Origin: Burkholderiaceae bacterium
GTDB lineage: Bacteria; Pseudomonadota; Gammaproteobacteria; Burkholderiales; Burkholderiaceae
Length of the DNA stretch: 14,313 nucleotides
Assembly (NCBI GenBank): GCA_947374315.1
Contig: CANCBK010000041.1
Span: forward strand, 1 to 14,313
Direction: 5' to 3'
In this document: piece by piece, positions 1 through 7,444 of the stretch
Layout of the letters: every line of letters begins with the position of its first letter
How positions within the stretch are numbered: the stretch's first letter is position 1
The notes under the pieces: generated by a model
Database searches by the model: none
What the model saw: the letters and a program-made list of their open reading frames with translations, nothing else
Told to the model about the DNA's origin: nothing
Position numbers and translations under genes: made by a program

Positions 1-3
1 ATT

Positions 4-282
4 TTGAGTCACATGATGAAAGAGGCCGAAGAGGCAAAAATTCGAGGGCGCCTTTGTACTGCCGCGATTTTCTTTGATGTATTGAGTGGTGTATTTATCT
101 CATTAACAGTCCTTGAGTTATTTTTCTTCCAAGCGGGCGCGGTGCGATCGTTGCAGACTAGCTATGTCATTTGGACTTTTGTGCTGGGTCTGATTTCCTT
201 TATGACTTCGCTTTCTATCGTATTGTGCGAAGTGGTTTACGCCTATCGTTCGGCCGGTTGGAATACGCCTTTCCAAAAATAA
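4..282 (+). CDS. Small two-helix membrane protein, possibly 5'-partial
   Basis: I do not recognise this family. The protein is about 90 residues with a short charged N-terminus (acidic/basic, rich in E and K), two hydrophobic stretches at about residues 19-44 and 53-77 that look like membrane helices, and a short polar tail ending in PFQK. The start is uncertain: TTG at 4, ATG at 13 and ATG at 16 are all in frame, and the frame is still open at the window edge, so the gene could begin upstream. A GAG at 6-8 is a weak ribosome-binding candidate for the ATG at 16. It ends 4 nt before the UDP-glucuronate decarboxylase gene, which suggests cotranscription. A link to surface-polysaccharide work is only inferred from that neighbour. 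Confidence 0.6.
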   Translation: MSHMMKEAEEAKIRGRLCTAAIFFDVLSGVFISLTVLELFFFQAGAVRSLQTSYVIWTFVLGLISFMTSLSIVLCEVVYAYRSAGWNTPFQK

Positions 283-286
283 AATT

Positions 287-1240
287 ATGCAAAACTACAA
301 CCGTAATAACAAAATCCTCATCACCGGCGGCGCTGGTTTCCTCGGCTCACACCTTACTGAGAAACTTCTCAAAGAAGGCAATGAGGTGTTGGTTGTCGAT
401 AACTTCTTCACGGGTACTAAGCAGAATCTAGCTCATGTATTGGATAACCCCAATCTAGAGGTGATGCGTCACGATGTGACCTTTCCGCTTTATGTAGAAA
501 CCAACCAGATCTACAACTTGGCTTGCCCAGCCTCGCCGGTGCACTATCAATACGATCCAGTGCAAACAACTAAGACAAGCGTGCATGGTGCAATCAATAT
601 GCTTGGCCTAGCCAAAAGAACTAGAGCGCGTATCTTGCAAGCCTCTACTAGTGAAGTCTATGGTGATCCAGAAGTGCATCCACAGCCAGAAGAGTATTGG
701 GGTAAGGTAAACCCAATCGGTATTCGGTCTTGCTATGACGAAGGTAAGCGCTGTGCTGAAACCCTCTTTTTTGATTACCACCGTCAGCACAACTTAGATA
801 TTAAGGTCGTGCGTATTTTTAATACTTATGGTCCTCGCATGCATCCGAATGATGGGCGCGTAGTCAGCAACTTTATTGTTCAAGCCCTGCAAGGTAAAGA
901 CATCACGATTTATGGCGATGGTCAGCAAACCCGTAGCTTTTGCTATGTCGATGATCTGATTGATGTCATGATCAAAATGATGAACTCAGAGGATGCGTTT
1001 ACTGGCCCAGTGAATATTGGTAATCCGGGTGAGTTCACCATGCTCGAGTTAGCTGAGACTATTCTCAAGCTCTCCGGCAGTAAATCCAAAATCATCCACC
1101 AGCCCTTACCATCTGATGATCCCAAACAGCGTCAGCCGAACATCGAGCTTGCCAAAGCAAAGTTAGGCTGGGAGCCAAAAGTTAATTTGGAAGATGGTCT
1201 TAAAGAGACGATTGCCTATTTTAGAGGCGTGATTAAGTAG
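287..1240 (+). CDS. uxs: UDP-glucuronate decarboxylase (UDP-xylose synthase), SDR family
   Basis: This enzyme should oxidise and decarboxylate UDP-glucuronate to UDP-xylose in the cytoplasm, using a bound NAD. The 317-residue length is normal for bacterial members. The N-terminal Rossmann motif GGAGFLGSH lies at residues 14-22. The family signature ACPASPVHY is at 80-88 and TSEVYGDP at 121-128, with Glu123 matching the decarboxylase glutamate. Tyr150 and Lys154 form the YxxxK pair, and Arg216 in QTRSFCY matches the conserved decarboxylase arginine. The presence of Glu and Arg together argues for decarboxylase rather than a 4-epimerase or dTDP-glucose dehydratase. The ATG at 287 follows the upstream ORF by 4 nt and has only an A-rich leader, so translation may be coupled. 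The glycosyltransferase downstream is a plausible user of the product. Confidence 0.88.
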   Translation: MQNYNRNNKILITGGAGFLGSHLTEKLLKEGNEVLVVDNFFTGTKQNLAHVLDNPNLEVMRHDVTFPLYVETNQIYNLACPASPVHYQYDPVQTTKTSVHGAINMLGLAKRTRARILQASTSEVYGDPEVHPQPEEYWGKVNPIGIRSCYDEGKRCAETLFFDYHRQHNLDIKVVRIFNTYGPRMHPNDGRVVSNFIVQALQGKDITIYGDGQQTRSFCYVDDLIDVMIKMMNSEDAFTGPVNIGNPGEFTMLELAETILKLSGSKSKIIHQPLPSDDPKQRQPNIELAKAKLGWEPKVNLEDGLKETIAYFRGVIK

Positions 1241-1281
1241 ATCTATTTTTAAATAACTCTATTCATTAGCAAAGAATTGCC

Positions 1282-2280
1282 TTGCAAGTAAATATTAAGA
1301 AACTTTCTAAGTTCGTTGCCGCAAAGAAGTGGAGTGCTGCCAGCAATTTACTTTCTGAATTTGCATATCCCTTGCATGTGTCATTTTGCGAGGCTGATCT
1401 ATCCATGTCTTTTACTGGAGTTCAGTGGGTTTTAAAGGATAAAGAATGTGGCGAGTTTATCTTTGACAAGTCCATGCCAAAGGATAGAAGTCAATTTTTT
1501 GTCACAAGATTGGTTCTATTGCTGCCATTAATTAAAGCGTTTCATGGTTCGCAATATTTTTGCGAGGGTACAGTCTTTATCAATCTTGATGATTCGGCTG
1601 ATGCTGCTGGTCTAGCATTCTGTTCAAACAGAGCTGATTCCATTTTGATTCCCGATACAGATTTTTTAAATTCACATGGATATCGCCAGTCAAGGATAGA
1701 TTTTGAAATAGATGCCCCCTCCTGGAAAGAGCGCCTACCTATTGTATTTTGGCGTGGTACGACTACAGGAGTGAGAACAGGGGTGTCATGGCATTCGCTA
1801 CCTAGGTTGAACTTATGTGAGTTATCAAATCAAGTTCAGCATCAATCGCTCTTTGATGTTGGTGTTAGTTCCTTGGCTCAGGTCTCAAAAAGTGAAGCAA
1901 AAGAAATTGTAGAGGCGAGATATATTAGAAATTTTGTCCCGCTATCCTCAAGCAATCAATACAAATATCAAATCGATATTGATGGCAATACAAACGCTTG
2001 GTCAGCCCTTTTCCAGAAGTTATTGTCAGGATCGGTAGTTCTAAAGATTGCTTCACCGCATGACTTTCGGCAGTGGTATTACGATGAGCTAAAGCCATGG
2101 GTAAACTATGTTCCCATCAAGTCAGATATGTCTGACTTGGTTGAGAAGATTCATTGGTTAATTGATCATGATGATGAGGCCATGGAAATAGGCATCAATG
2201 GTAGAAAATTGGCATCAAAGTTGAGCTATGACGAAGAGTTAAATAAGGCGCTTATCAACATTAATAGGGCATTGAAATAA
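1282..2280 (+). CDS. Glycosyltransferase family 90 (CAP10/LpsA-like) protein
   Basis: A 332-residue cytoplasmic-looking protein without signal peptide or membrane helices. The C-terminal two thirds carry the features of the CAP10/GT90 family: FWRGTTTG at about 156-163 (the WRG motif), PRLNLCELS at 174-182, KYQIDIDGN at 228-236, and a region with LLSGSVVLK followed by [12 protein letters not shown] and YVPIKSD, typical of the donor-binding half. The family transfers xylose, glucose or other sugars to glycans; bacterial members modify lipopolysaccharide or capsule. The substrate cannot be read from sequence. The start is TTG at 1282; an in-frame TAG at 1267-1269 rules out a long extension and no ATG alternative exists nearby. 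No good ribosome-binding site is visible. The gene is more AT-rich than its neighbours (17 G+C in 1921-1980 against 26 in 721-780), which suggests acquisition by transfer. Confidence 0.75.
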   Translation: MQVNIKKLSKFVAAKKWSAASNLLSEFAYPLHVSFCEADLSMSFTGVQWVLKDKECGEFIFDKSMPKDRSQFFVTRLVLLLPLIKAFHGSQYFCEGTVFINLDDSADAAGLAFCSNRADSILIPDTDFLNSHGYRQSRIDFEIDAPSWKERLPIVFWRGTTTGVRTGVSWHSLPRLNLCELSNQVQHQSLFDVGVSSLAQVSKSEAKEIVEARYIRNFVPLSSSNQYKYQIDIDGNTNAWSALFQKLLSGSVVLKIASPHDFRQWYYDELKPWVNYVPIKSDMSDLVEKIHWLIDHDDEAMEIGINGRKLASKLSYDEELNKALININRALK

Positions 2281-2281
2281 A

Positions 2282-3103
2282 TTGACCGCAGCCATTCCTA
2301 ATCAAAAAGAGAGTCCCAGATTTGAGCGTATCCGCTCCTTTGTTTTAAGGGCAGGCAGAACAACCGCTGGTCAACAGCGCGCCATGGATGACTTGGGCCC
2401 TCAGTTTCTCATTCCGTTTGAGGAGAGTGTTTTAAATCTTCAGCAGGCATTTAATGGATCAGATCATCCTAAGATTTTGGAAATCGGTTTTGGCATGGGT
2501 GAAACCACTGCCAAGATTGCTGCCTTACGCTCCGATGATGATTTCCTAGCGATTGAGGTACATCCACCGGGTGTAGGCGCTTTACTCAAGTTGATTGGTG
2601 AAAACAATCTCACTAATTTGCGTTTGATTCGTCACGATGCAGTTGAGGTGCTTGAGAAAATGATTGCCCCGAATTCTTTGGATGGCATCCATATTTACTT
2701 TGCGGATCCTTGGCACAAAAAGCGCCATCACAAACGTAGGCTCATTCAGATGGCGTTCGTTAAATTATTGGTTTCTCGTTTAAAGCCGGGCGCCTATCTG
2801 CATTTAGCGACGGATTGGCATAACTATGCGGAGCAAATGCTTTTAGTTCTCAATGCTGAGCCTGATTTAGTAAACACCTCTGCTGCGCATATTAGCGTTG
2901 AAACTTTTTCTACGGCTGATGTGGCAAGCGAGATTGAGCTTGCCAAAGAATCCTTTAAAGAATTCAAACCCACTCTTGAGCAACTCAATGCTCAGCATCC
3001 TGGATATGTAGAGAGACCTGCATACAGGCCGATTACCAAATTCGAGAACCGTGGGTTGAGGTTGGGGCACGGAGTGTGGGATCTGGTTTACCAGAAGAAG
3101 TAA
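2282..3103 (+). CDS. trmB: tRNA (guanine-N7-)-methyltransferase
   Basis: TrmB uses S-adenosylmethionine to methylate G46 in the variable loop of tRNAs. Visible motifs: the conserved N-terminal [15 protein letters not shown] (17-31), SAM-binding EIGFGMGE (67-74), IEVHPPGVG (91-99), the catalytic [15 protein letters not shown] (140-154), TDWHNYA (177-183), and the family C-terminus with [10 protein letters not shown] then [10 protein letters not shown] (249-268). The TTG at 2282 is chosen because an in-frame TGA at 2273-2275 blocks extension and the next ATG (2384) would remove the conserved N-terminal block. It begins one base after the glycosyltransferase stop codon; AGGG at 2266-2269 is a distant ribosome-binding candidate. 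At 273 residues it is longer than the E. coli enzyme (239), mainly through an acidic/lysine-rich insert at about 205-240. A bidirectional terminator follows. Confidence 0.93.
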   Translation: MTAAIPNQKESPRFERIRSFVLRAGRTTAGQQRAMDDLGPQFLIPFEESVLNLQQAFNGSDHPKILEIGFGMGETTAKIAALRSDDDFLAIEVHPPGVGALLKLIGENNLTNLRLIRHDAVEVLEKMIAPNSLDGIHIYFADPWHKKRHHKRRLIQMAFVKLLVSRLKPGAYLHLATDWHNYAEQMLLVLNAEPDLVNTSAAHISVETFSTADVASEIELAKESFKEFKPTLEQLNAQHPGYVERPAYRPITKFENRGLRLGHGVWDLVYQKK

Positions 3104-3108
3104 TATAA

Positions 3109-3136
3109 ATAAAGCCGCTGTGTGAAGCGGCTTTAT
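3109..3136. terminator. Bidirectional rho-independent terminator between trmB and gabD
   Basis: A perfect 11-bp inverted repeat (3109-3119 with 3126-3136, core AAAGCCGCT / AGCGGCTTT) closes a 6-nt loop GTGTGA. The A/T-rich ends of the stem supply a short U-rich run on either strand. It lies in the 49-nt gap between the convergent genes trmB and gabD, where one hairpin can serve both. Confidence 0.85.
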
Positions 3137-3152
3137 CAAGAGGTCTTAGCGC

Positions 3153-4631
3153 TTAGAGTCCTAAGCAAACATATTTCAATTCAAGGTACTCATCCATGCC
3201 ATAGGCGCTCCCTTCACGTCCTAGGCCAGACTGTTTGACCCCGCCGAAAGGCGCTACTTCATTGGAAATAATTCCAGTATTCACGCCAACGATACCGTAG
3301 TCCAATGCTTCAGCTGCTTTCCAAATACGACCAATGTCCCTGCTGTAGAAATACGATGCCAAACCATACTGACTATTGTTGGCCAATCTCAGCGCCTCTT
3401 CATCGCTTTCAAAAGGGATAATGGGCGCTACTGGCCCAAAGGTTTCTTCGTAAGTAATGAGCATATCGCTCGTCACATTCGACAGAATAGTAGGTTCATA
3501 GAAAGTGCCTCCCAGGGCGGAAGGCTTTCCTCCGGCAATCAACTTCGCGCCTTTACTGAGCGCATCGGCCACATGCCGCTCCACCTTTTTTACAGCTGCT
3601 GGTTCAATGAGGGGGCCTTGGGTAATTCCGGCCTCCATGCCATTACCTACTTTGATGACCTGTATCGCTTTAGCAAACTTTTCTACAAATTCATCCTGTA
3701 CTTTTTGATGAACATAGAAGCGATTGGCGCACACGCAGGTTTGACCAGAATTGCGGTACTTAGACGCCATAGCCCCTGTGACGGCTGCATCAATATCCGC
3801 ATCTTCAAAGACAATGAAGGGAGCGTGACCACCGAGCTCGAGAGCTAATTTCTTCACAGTGGGCGCGCATTGGGACATCAAAATTCTGCCAACTTCGGTT
3901 GATCCTGTGAAGGAGAGGTGGCGTACCAGTGGTGAGGCGCACAGGGTTTTGCCAATAGCAATCGACTGATCGGCATCGGCTGTCAAAATATTAATGACTC
4001 CTGGGGGGATGCCTGCACGCAGGGCAAGTTCCGCAAGCGCCAGTGCCGACAAGGGGGTAAGCTCTGCTGGCTTGATGACGATCGTGCAACCCGCCGCCAT
4101 TGCTGGCGCAATCTTGCGGGTAATCATGGCGATTGGGAAGTTCCATGGCGTGATCGCAACACATACCCCAATGGGTTGTTTCATGACAATCAGGCGCTTA
4201 TCACTCCAGGTAGTACTTGGAATAGAGCCTGTGACCCGCTTTGCTTCTTCTGCGAACCATTCAATGAATGAAGCTCCGTAGGCAACCTCGCCGGTGGATT
4301 CGATCAAGGGCTTGCCCTGCTCCAAGGTCATGAGGGTGGCGAGATCTTGCGTGTTTTGAATAATCAGGTCAAACCATTTACGCATGATGTTGGCACGCTC
4401 TTTGCCGGTTTTATTTTTCCAAGATTGAAAAGCGTGTTCGGCTGCAGTAATAGCGAGCTCAGCCTCTTGAGGCCCCAGGTTGCTCACCTGCGCAATGAGT
4501 TCATTGTTTGCTGGGTTAGTTACCGCAAAGGTATTGCCTGAGGGATTCTTTATCCATTCCCCGTTAATGAAGGCTTCTTCTTTGAAGAGGCTGGGATCTT
4601 TAAGTAACTGACGAATATCAATTTTCTGCAT
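3153..4631 (-). CDS. gabD: Succinate-semialdehyde dehydrogenase, NAD(P)+
   Basis: A 492-residue aldehyde dehydrogenase that probably oxidises succinate semialdehyde to succinate in the cytoplasm, feeding 4-aminobutyrate-type carbon into the TCA cycle. The full catalytic set is present: oxyanion Asn164 in TPWNFP, Lys187 in KPAE for cofactor binding, FTGSTEVG at 241-248, general base Glu265 in LELGGHAPF, and nucleophile Cys299 in NSGQTCVCANRF. The ELGGHAPF and GQTCVCANR wording and the C-terminal FGGVKQSGLGREG are typical of GabD rather than betaine-aldehyde or long-chain enzymes, although a related semialdehyde substrate is possible. The ATG at 4631 has a clear GGAG (4640-4643) 8 nt upstream. 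The gene stands alone between two terminators and no aminotransferase (gabT) or permease is next to it, so it is probably monocistronic. Confidence 0.88.
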   Translation of the reverse strand: MQKIDIRQLLKDPSLFKEEAFINGEWIKNPSGNTFAVTNPANNELIAQVSNLGPQEAELAITAAEHAFQSWKNKTGKERANIMRKWFDLIIQNTQDLATLMTLEQGKPLIESTGEVAYGASFIEWFAEEAKRVTGSIPSTTWSDKRLIVMKQPIGVCVAITPWNFPIAMITRKIAPAMAAGCTIVIKPAELTPLSALALAELALRAGIPPGVINILTADADQSIAIGKTLCASPLVRHLSFTGSTEVGRILMSQCAPTVKKLALELGGHAPFIVFEDADIDAAVTGAMASKYRNSGQTCVCANRFYVHQKVQDEFVEKFAKAIQVIKVGNGMEAGITQGPLIEPAAVKKVERHVADALSKGAKLIAGGKPSALGGTFYEPTILSNVTSDMLITYEETFGPVAPIIPFESDEEALRLANNSQYGLASYFYSRDIGRIWKAAEALDYGIVGVNTGIISNEVAPFGGVKQSGLGREGSAYGMDEYLELKYVCLGL

Positions 4632-4639
4632 TAGGAAGT

Positions 4640-4643
4640 CTCC
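4640..4643 (-). promoter_or_regulatory. Ribosome-binding site of gabD
   Basis: GGAG on the - strand, 8 nt before the gabD ATG, supports that start. The rest of the leader back to the nusB terminator (about 4644-4718) must contain the promoter; a TAAAAT about 40 nt upstream of the ATG is a possible -10 element but no convincing -35 was found. Confidence 0.6.
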
Positions 4644-4717
4644 GGAAATTCTCAGGCTAAGTAGTCAATTCATTTTATCCCGCCAGCTTAGCTTTGGTGT
4701 GAGGTTCATCAGTGCCA

Positions 4718-4753
4718 ATAAAAAATCCCCGGACTCTAAGGAGCGCGGGGATT
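4718..4753 (-). terminator. Rho-independent terminator after nusB
   Basis: Read on the - strand, an 8-bp GC-rich stem AATCCCCG / CGGGGATT (4746-4753 with 4724-4731) closes a loop that can form a further short CTC/GAG pairing, and is followed at once by a run of T (TTTTTTA, to about 4718). It lies about 40 nt after the nusB stop codon and should end the ribBA-ribH-nusB transcript. Confidence 0.9.
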
Positions 4754-4792
4754 CTGGTGGGTTGGGGTTCCTATTGAGGAGTCGCTATTTGC

Positions 4793-5296
4793 TTATCCCG
4801 CCTGAATTTCAGTGCTACGTAATTTTTGAGCTAGGAGATCTAGAACACCGTTGACATATTTATGGCCATCGGTGCCGCCAAAAGTTTTAGCCAGCTCGAC
4901 TGCTTCGTTGATCGCAACCTTATAAGGCACGGCCAAATCCAGCGCTAACTCATAGGTGCCAATTAATAGTGCCGCATGCTCTACAGGTGAGAGCTCATTG
5001 ATAGGGCGATCCAGGGCCGGAGTAATAATCCCTTCTAATTCATCAGTGTGCTCTAGTACACCATTAAAGATACCTTGAAACAAGTCTAGTTTGCAGCGAC
5101 GAAAGCCGGGGTCTTCGGCTAACTGTTTAGCAATGGCTGCGGCATTCGGCAGACTACCAGCACGACGCATGACTAAGCTTTGATAAACACCTTGTAACGC
5201 GTATTCACGGGCGCGACGACGCGGGGTCAGGGAGCGCTTAGGAGCACTAGCAACGGGAGCTTCTGTATTGATAGGGGTTTTTGTCATATCAATCAT
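4793..5296 (-). CDS. nusB: Transcription antitermination factor NusB
   Basis: NusB binds boxA RNA with NusE (ribosomal protein S10) and supports antitermination of rRNA operons. The 167-residue protein has a flexible N-terminal extension of about 24 residues, then the conserved arginine-rich entry [15 protein letters not shown] (25-39) that forms part of the RNA-binding face, the helical middle with [15 protein letters not shown], and the family C-terminal block with [20 protein letters not shown] then [17 protein letters not shown] and KYVNGVLD. The ATG at 5296 overlaps the ribH stop as ATGA; a second in-frame ATG at 5287 is possible. The ribH-nusB pairing is conserved in many bacteria, and the 4-nt overlap implies translational coupling. 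A strong terminator follows. Confidence 0.93.
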   Translation of the reverse strand: MIDMTKTPINTEAPVASAPKRSLTPRRRAREYALQGVYQSLVMRRAGSLPNAAAIAKQLAEDPGFRRCKLDLFQGIFNGVLEHTDELEGIITPALDRPINELSPVEHAALLIGTYELALDLAVPYKVAINEAVELAKTFGGTDGHKYVNGVLDLLAQKLRSTEIQAG

Positions 5297-5811
5297 TGCT
5301 CTTCATTGGGGTGGATTTCAAAATCGATGTCTGGAGTGAGTGCTAGTGCAAGGTTGGCCATTTCAACAACGGCCTTGGCACAGTCTGCGCCTTTCACTTG
5401 AACGCGCACTTGTGCTTGTTCATCGGTCTCGCAGGTCAGCACACCATTGGCAATGGGTAATCCAGACTCAAGGCCAACACGGGAGATGCCTGAGGCAGAT
5501 TCATTAGAAACCAATTCAAAGTGATAGGTCTCACCACGGATCACTGCGCCAAGCGCAACTAAGCCATCAAACTCACCAGTCTCCGCCATTTTTTGGAGTG
5601 CAAATGGAATTTCCAATGCGCCAGGTACGGTGACTAATTTGATATCTGCTTGTGATACGCCGAGCTTGATCAGCTCTTCGATGCAAGCAGTGGTTAAGGC
5701 AACACAATGCTCTTCGTTGAAGCGCGCTTGCACGATGCCTACTCGAAGATCTTGGCCATTTAAATCAGTGGCTAGAACGCCTACTGAGGACTCATTATTG
5801 GATGTAGTCAT
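5293..5811 (-). CDS. ribH: 6,7-dimethyl-8-ribityllumazine synthase (lumazine synthase)
   Basis: RibH condenses 3,4-dihydroxy-2-butanone 4-phosphate with 5-amino-6-ribitylaminouracil to give the direct precursor of riboflavin; it usually forms large hollow or decameric assemblies. The 172-residue protein shows VGIVQARFN (24-32) for substrate binding, [11 protein letters not shown] (62-72), and [12 protein letters not shown] (88-99) with catalytic His97. The reading frame stays open far upstream inside ribBA, but the ATG at 5811 is chosen because it lies 13 nt after the ribBA stop and the upstream residues have no family resemblance. The ribosome-binding site is weak (AAAGATC directly before the ATG), so translation probably depends on coupling to ribBA. 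The stop overlaps the nusB start. Confidence 0.93.
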   Translation of the reverse strand: MTTSNNESSVGVLATDLNGQDLRVGIVQARFNEEHCVALTTACIEELIKLGVSQADIKLVTVPGALEIPFALQKMAETGEFDGLVALGAVIRGETYHFELVSNESASGISRVGLESGLPIANGVLTCETDEQAQVRVQVKGADCAKAVVEMANLALALTPDIDFEIHPNEEQ

Positions 5812-5824
5812 GATCTTTGGATGA

Positions 5825-6964
5825 TTAATTATTGGGTTTAAATGGGGTGTAGCCGGTGACTTCAAGCTTGTATCCGGAAAGGCTTGGGACTGGGCTGGGG
5901 TTAGCGAGCAAGCGCATTTTACCAACGCCAATATCTTTGAGAATTTGCGCACCAATGCCATAGCTACGGAAATCCGTTTTTCGAGCCAGCGGTTTTTGTG
6001 CTTCTTCAGCATGTGTGCCGTTTAATTTATGAAACTGTGCCAACCAGTCAACATCATTTGGCGATGCAATGCCAGAAGCATTCAACAGCACTGCCACACC
6101 AGCTGGCGCTGCCGCGAGCTTTTGTAAGGCTTGCGCTAGTGGCCATGAGTGAGTGCTGACATTGGCATCTAAAAAATCTAGGACGGTCACAGGCTCATGA
6201 ACGCGCACTAAGGTCTCTTCAGTTTCTGAAGGCTTGCCGTGCACCAGCGCCAAATGAATACAAGAGCTAGGAGTATCGCGGTAGATGATTCCTTGAAACT
6301 TGCCCCAGGGGGTAACGAACTCGCGCTCGCCTTCGCGAACCACAATGCTTTCATGCTGGCTACGGTACTGAATGAGGTCGGCAATGCTGCCAATTTTTAG
6401 TTGATGTTCTTTAGCAAACTCCAGCAGATCTGGCAGGCGAGCCATGCTGCCATCATCCTTCATGATTTCACAAATCACAGCGGTAGGGGAGCAGCCAGCC
6501 ATGGCGGCTAAATCACATCCCGCTTCGGTGTGTCCTGAACGAATTAATACGCCACCAGGCTGAGCCATTAACGGAAAGATGTGGCCAGGTTGAACCAGAT
6601 CGTTTGGTTTGGCATGGGGCGCTACGGCAGTTTTGATCGTATGTGCGCGATCAGCTGCAGAGATGCCAGTGGTCACGCCGCTAGCTGCTTCAATGGAAAC
6701 GGTGAAGTTGGTACCCATTGAAGTGCCGTTGTCTCTCACCATCAGAGGGAGATTAATTTGTTGGCAGCGCTCGCGTGTGAGGGTGAGGCAAATCAGCCCA
6801 CGACCATGCTTCGCCATGAAATTCACTGCTTCGGCAGTGACATGGTCAGCGGCAAGTACGAGATCGCCTTCGTTTTCGCGATCTTCTTCATCGACCAGAA
6901 TAACCATCTTACCGGCTTTGAGCTCGGCAACGATTTCTTCTGTGGAGGCCAGGGTATTTTGCAT
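5825..6964 (-). CDS. ribBA: 3,4-dihydroxy-2-butanone 4-phosphate synthase with degenerate GTP cyclohydrolase II-like C-terminal domain (RibBX type)
   Basis: The N-terminal half (about 1-203) is an intact RibB domain: [10 protein letters not shown] at 25-34 carries the acidic metal/substrate site and [10 protein letters not shown] follows later; it makes the four-carbon unit of riboflavin from ribulose 5-phosphate. The C-terminal half (about 204-379) keeps the GTP cyclohydrolase II outline, including [17 protein letters not shown] and [10 protein letters not shown], but the zinc-binding Cys-X2-GD-...-Cys-Asp-Cys stretch is replaced by residues with no cysteine ([11 protein letters not shown], then [10 protein letters not shown]), and the RQEGRGIGL catalytic motif by LLNASGIAS. 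It should therefore not hydrolyse GTP. RibB proteins with an inactive RibA-like tail (RibBX) are known in other proteobacteria. The start ATG at 6964 fits the family N-terminus; AGAAGG lies only 2 nt upstream. First gene of ribBA-ribH-nusB. Confidence 0.9.
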   Translation of the reverse strand: MQNTLASTEEIVAELKAGKMVILVDEEDRENEGDLVLAADHVTAEAVNFMAKHGRGLICLTLTRERCQQINLPLMVRDNGTSMGTNFTVSIEAASGVTTGISAADRAHTIKTAVAPHAKPNDLVQPGHIFPLMAQPGGVLIRSGHTEAGCDLAAMAGCSPTAVICEIMKDDGSMARLPDLLEFAKEHQLKIGSIADLIQYRSQHESIVVREGEREFVTPWGKFQGIIYRDTPSSCIHLALVHGKPSETEETLVRVHEPVTVLDFLDANVSTHSWPLAQALQKLAAAPAGVAVLLNASGIASPNDVDWLAQFHKLNGTHAEEAQKPLARKTDFRSYGIGAQILKDIGVGKMRLLANPSPVPSLSGYKLEVTGYTPFKPNN

Positions 6965-6983
6965 AGCCTTCTATTTTAAGCTG

Positions 6984-6989
6984 AGGAGG
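6984..6989 (-). promoter_or_regulatory. CCTCCT element in the ribBA leader
   Basis: On the - strand CCTCCT lies 19 nt before the ribBA ATG and can pair at 5 of 6 positions with the AGAAGG (6967-6972) next to the start codon, which could hide it. A similar CCTCCT lies 16 nt before ribE. The regulatory role is speculative. Confidence 0.25.
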
Positions 6990-7026
6990 GGGTTTTAGGG
7001 CTACAGCCGCAGATCCCCTGAAATAT

Positions 7027-7052
7027 TCGTCAATATCCACCATTTCTGACGA
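7027..7052. repeat. Inverted repeat in the ribBA / pilV divergent promoter region
   Basis: TCGTCA (7027-7032) and TGACGA (7047-7052) form a 6-bp inverted repeat around a 14-nt spacer, in the 141-nt region between the divergent ribBA and pilV-like genes. It could be an operator half-site pair or chance. The same region carries a TTGACG (- strand) that could be a -35 element, without a good -10. No FMN riboswitch core was found here. Confidence 0.25.
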
Positions 7053-7105
7053 CTGGAGCCCATTAAAGAGATTTTTTTGCCCATCCGATCTCGAGAAAAT
7101 ACGGT

Positions 7106-7444
7106 ATGTCTAAATTCACGCAAGAATCTATCGCCGTCAGCCGCTTAGGTAGGCCAGCCGAGGGATTTATCTTGCTGGAGGTTTTGGTGGCTATGGGCTT
7201 GGTAGCAAGCAGTTGGATGGCTTTGGGTAACTCCTATCAATACCTCATTTTGCGTTTAGGTCAGATACAGGAACAGCGGGCGCAAATCAAAAAAGAAGTA
7301 GATCAGCATGAGCTCGCCATATTTGCCGCCATGCAATCAAACCTTGCTATTCACAATTCAAGAAAGGGGTTAAATGAGTCTTCTGGAGTGTCTCGTCGGT
7401 CTCGCTCTATCGCTCGTATTGGTGGCGCCACTGATAAAAAATAG
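7106..7444 (+). CDS. pilV: PilV/GspI-like minor prepilin
   Basis: A 112-residue prepilin with a canonical class III leader: 20 residues ending in PAEG, then FILLEVLVAMG, so prepilin peptidase should cut after Gly20, with the conserved glutamate at mature position 5 (Glu25). The hydrophobic helix (about 21-42) is followed by a polar helix rich in Q, R and E. Such proteins are inner-membrane minor pilins that help prime type IV pilus or type II secretion pseudopilus assembly. It is short for PilV. The ATG at 7106 has only a weak GAG at 7093-7095. The last 71 nt overlap the next gene in another frame, giving a basic serine/arginine-rich tail (about 91-112) that may have little function of its own. 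First gene of a four-gene cassette. Confidence 0.75.
   Translation: MSKFTQESIAVSRLGRPAEGFILLEVLVAMGLVASSWMALGNSYQYLILRLGQIQEQRAQIKKEVDQHELAIFAAMQSNLAIHNSRKGLNESSGVSRRSRSIARIGGATDKK
7363..7369 (+). promoter_or_regulatory. Ribosome-binding site of the pilW-like gene
   Basis: AAAGGGG lies 4 nt before the ATG at 7374, inside the pilV-like coding region. Together with the in-frame TAA at 7371-7373 it fixes the start of the pilW-like protein and supports initiation at a codon equivalent to mature pilin residue 1. Confidence 0.55.

Noticed and set aside
3505..4541. Several + strand ORFs opposite gabD
   Set aside because: They lie entirely antisense to a complete, well conserved dehydrogenase, lack recognisable domains and ribosome-binding sites, and are frame shadows.
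5812..6012. Extended N-terminus of RibH (67 more residues)
   Set aside because: The frame is open upstream only because it runs antisense-free through the end of ribBA; the added residues have no lumazine synthase character and the ATG at 5811 fits the family.
7069..7080. T-run as a terminator in front of pilV
   Set aside because: The run of seven T is not preceded by a GC-rich hairpin on the + strand, and it lies in a divergent promoter region where no transcript needs ending.
6965..7105. FMN riboswitch upstream of ribBA
   Set aside because: Riboflavin genes often carry one, but the 141-nt leader lacks the conserved AGGATA/GGGNNAGGG-type core and the paired stems on the ribBA strand; the same check before ribD and ribE was negative.
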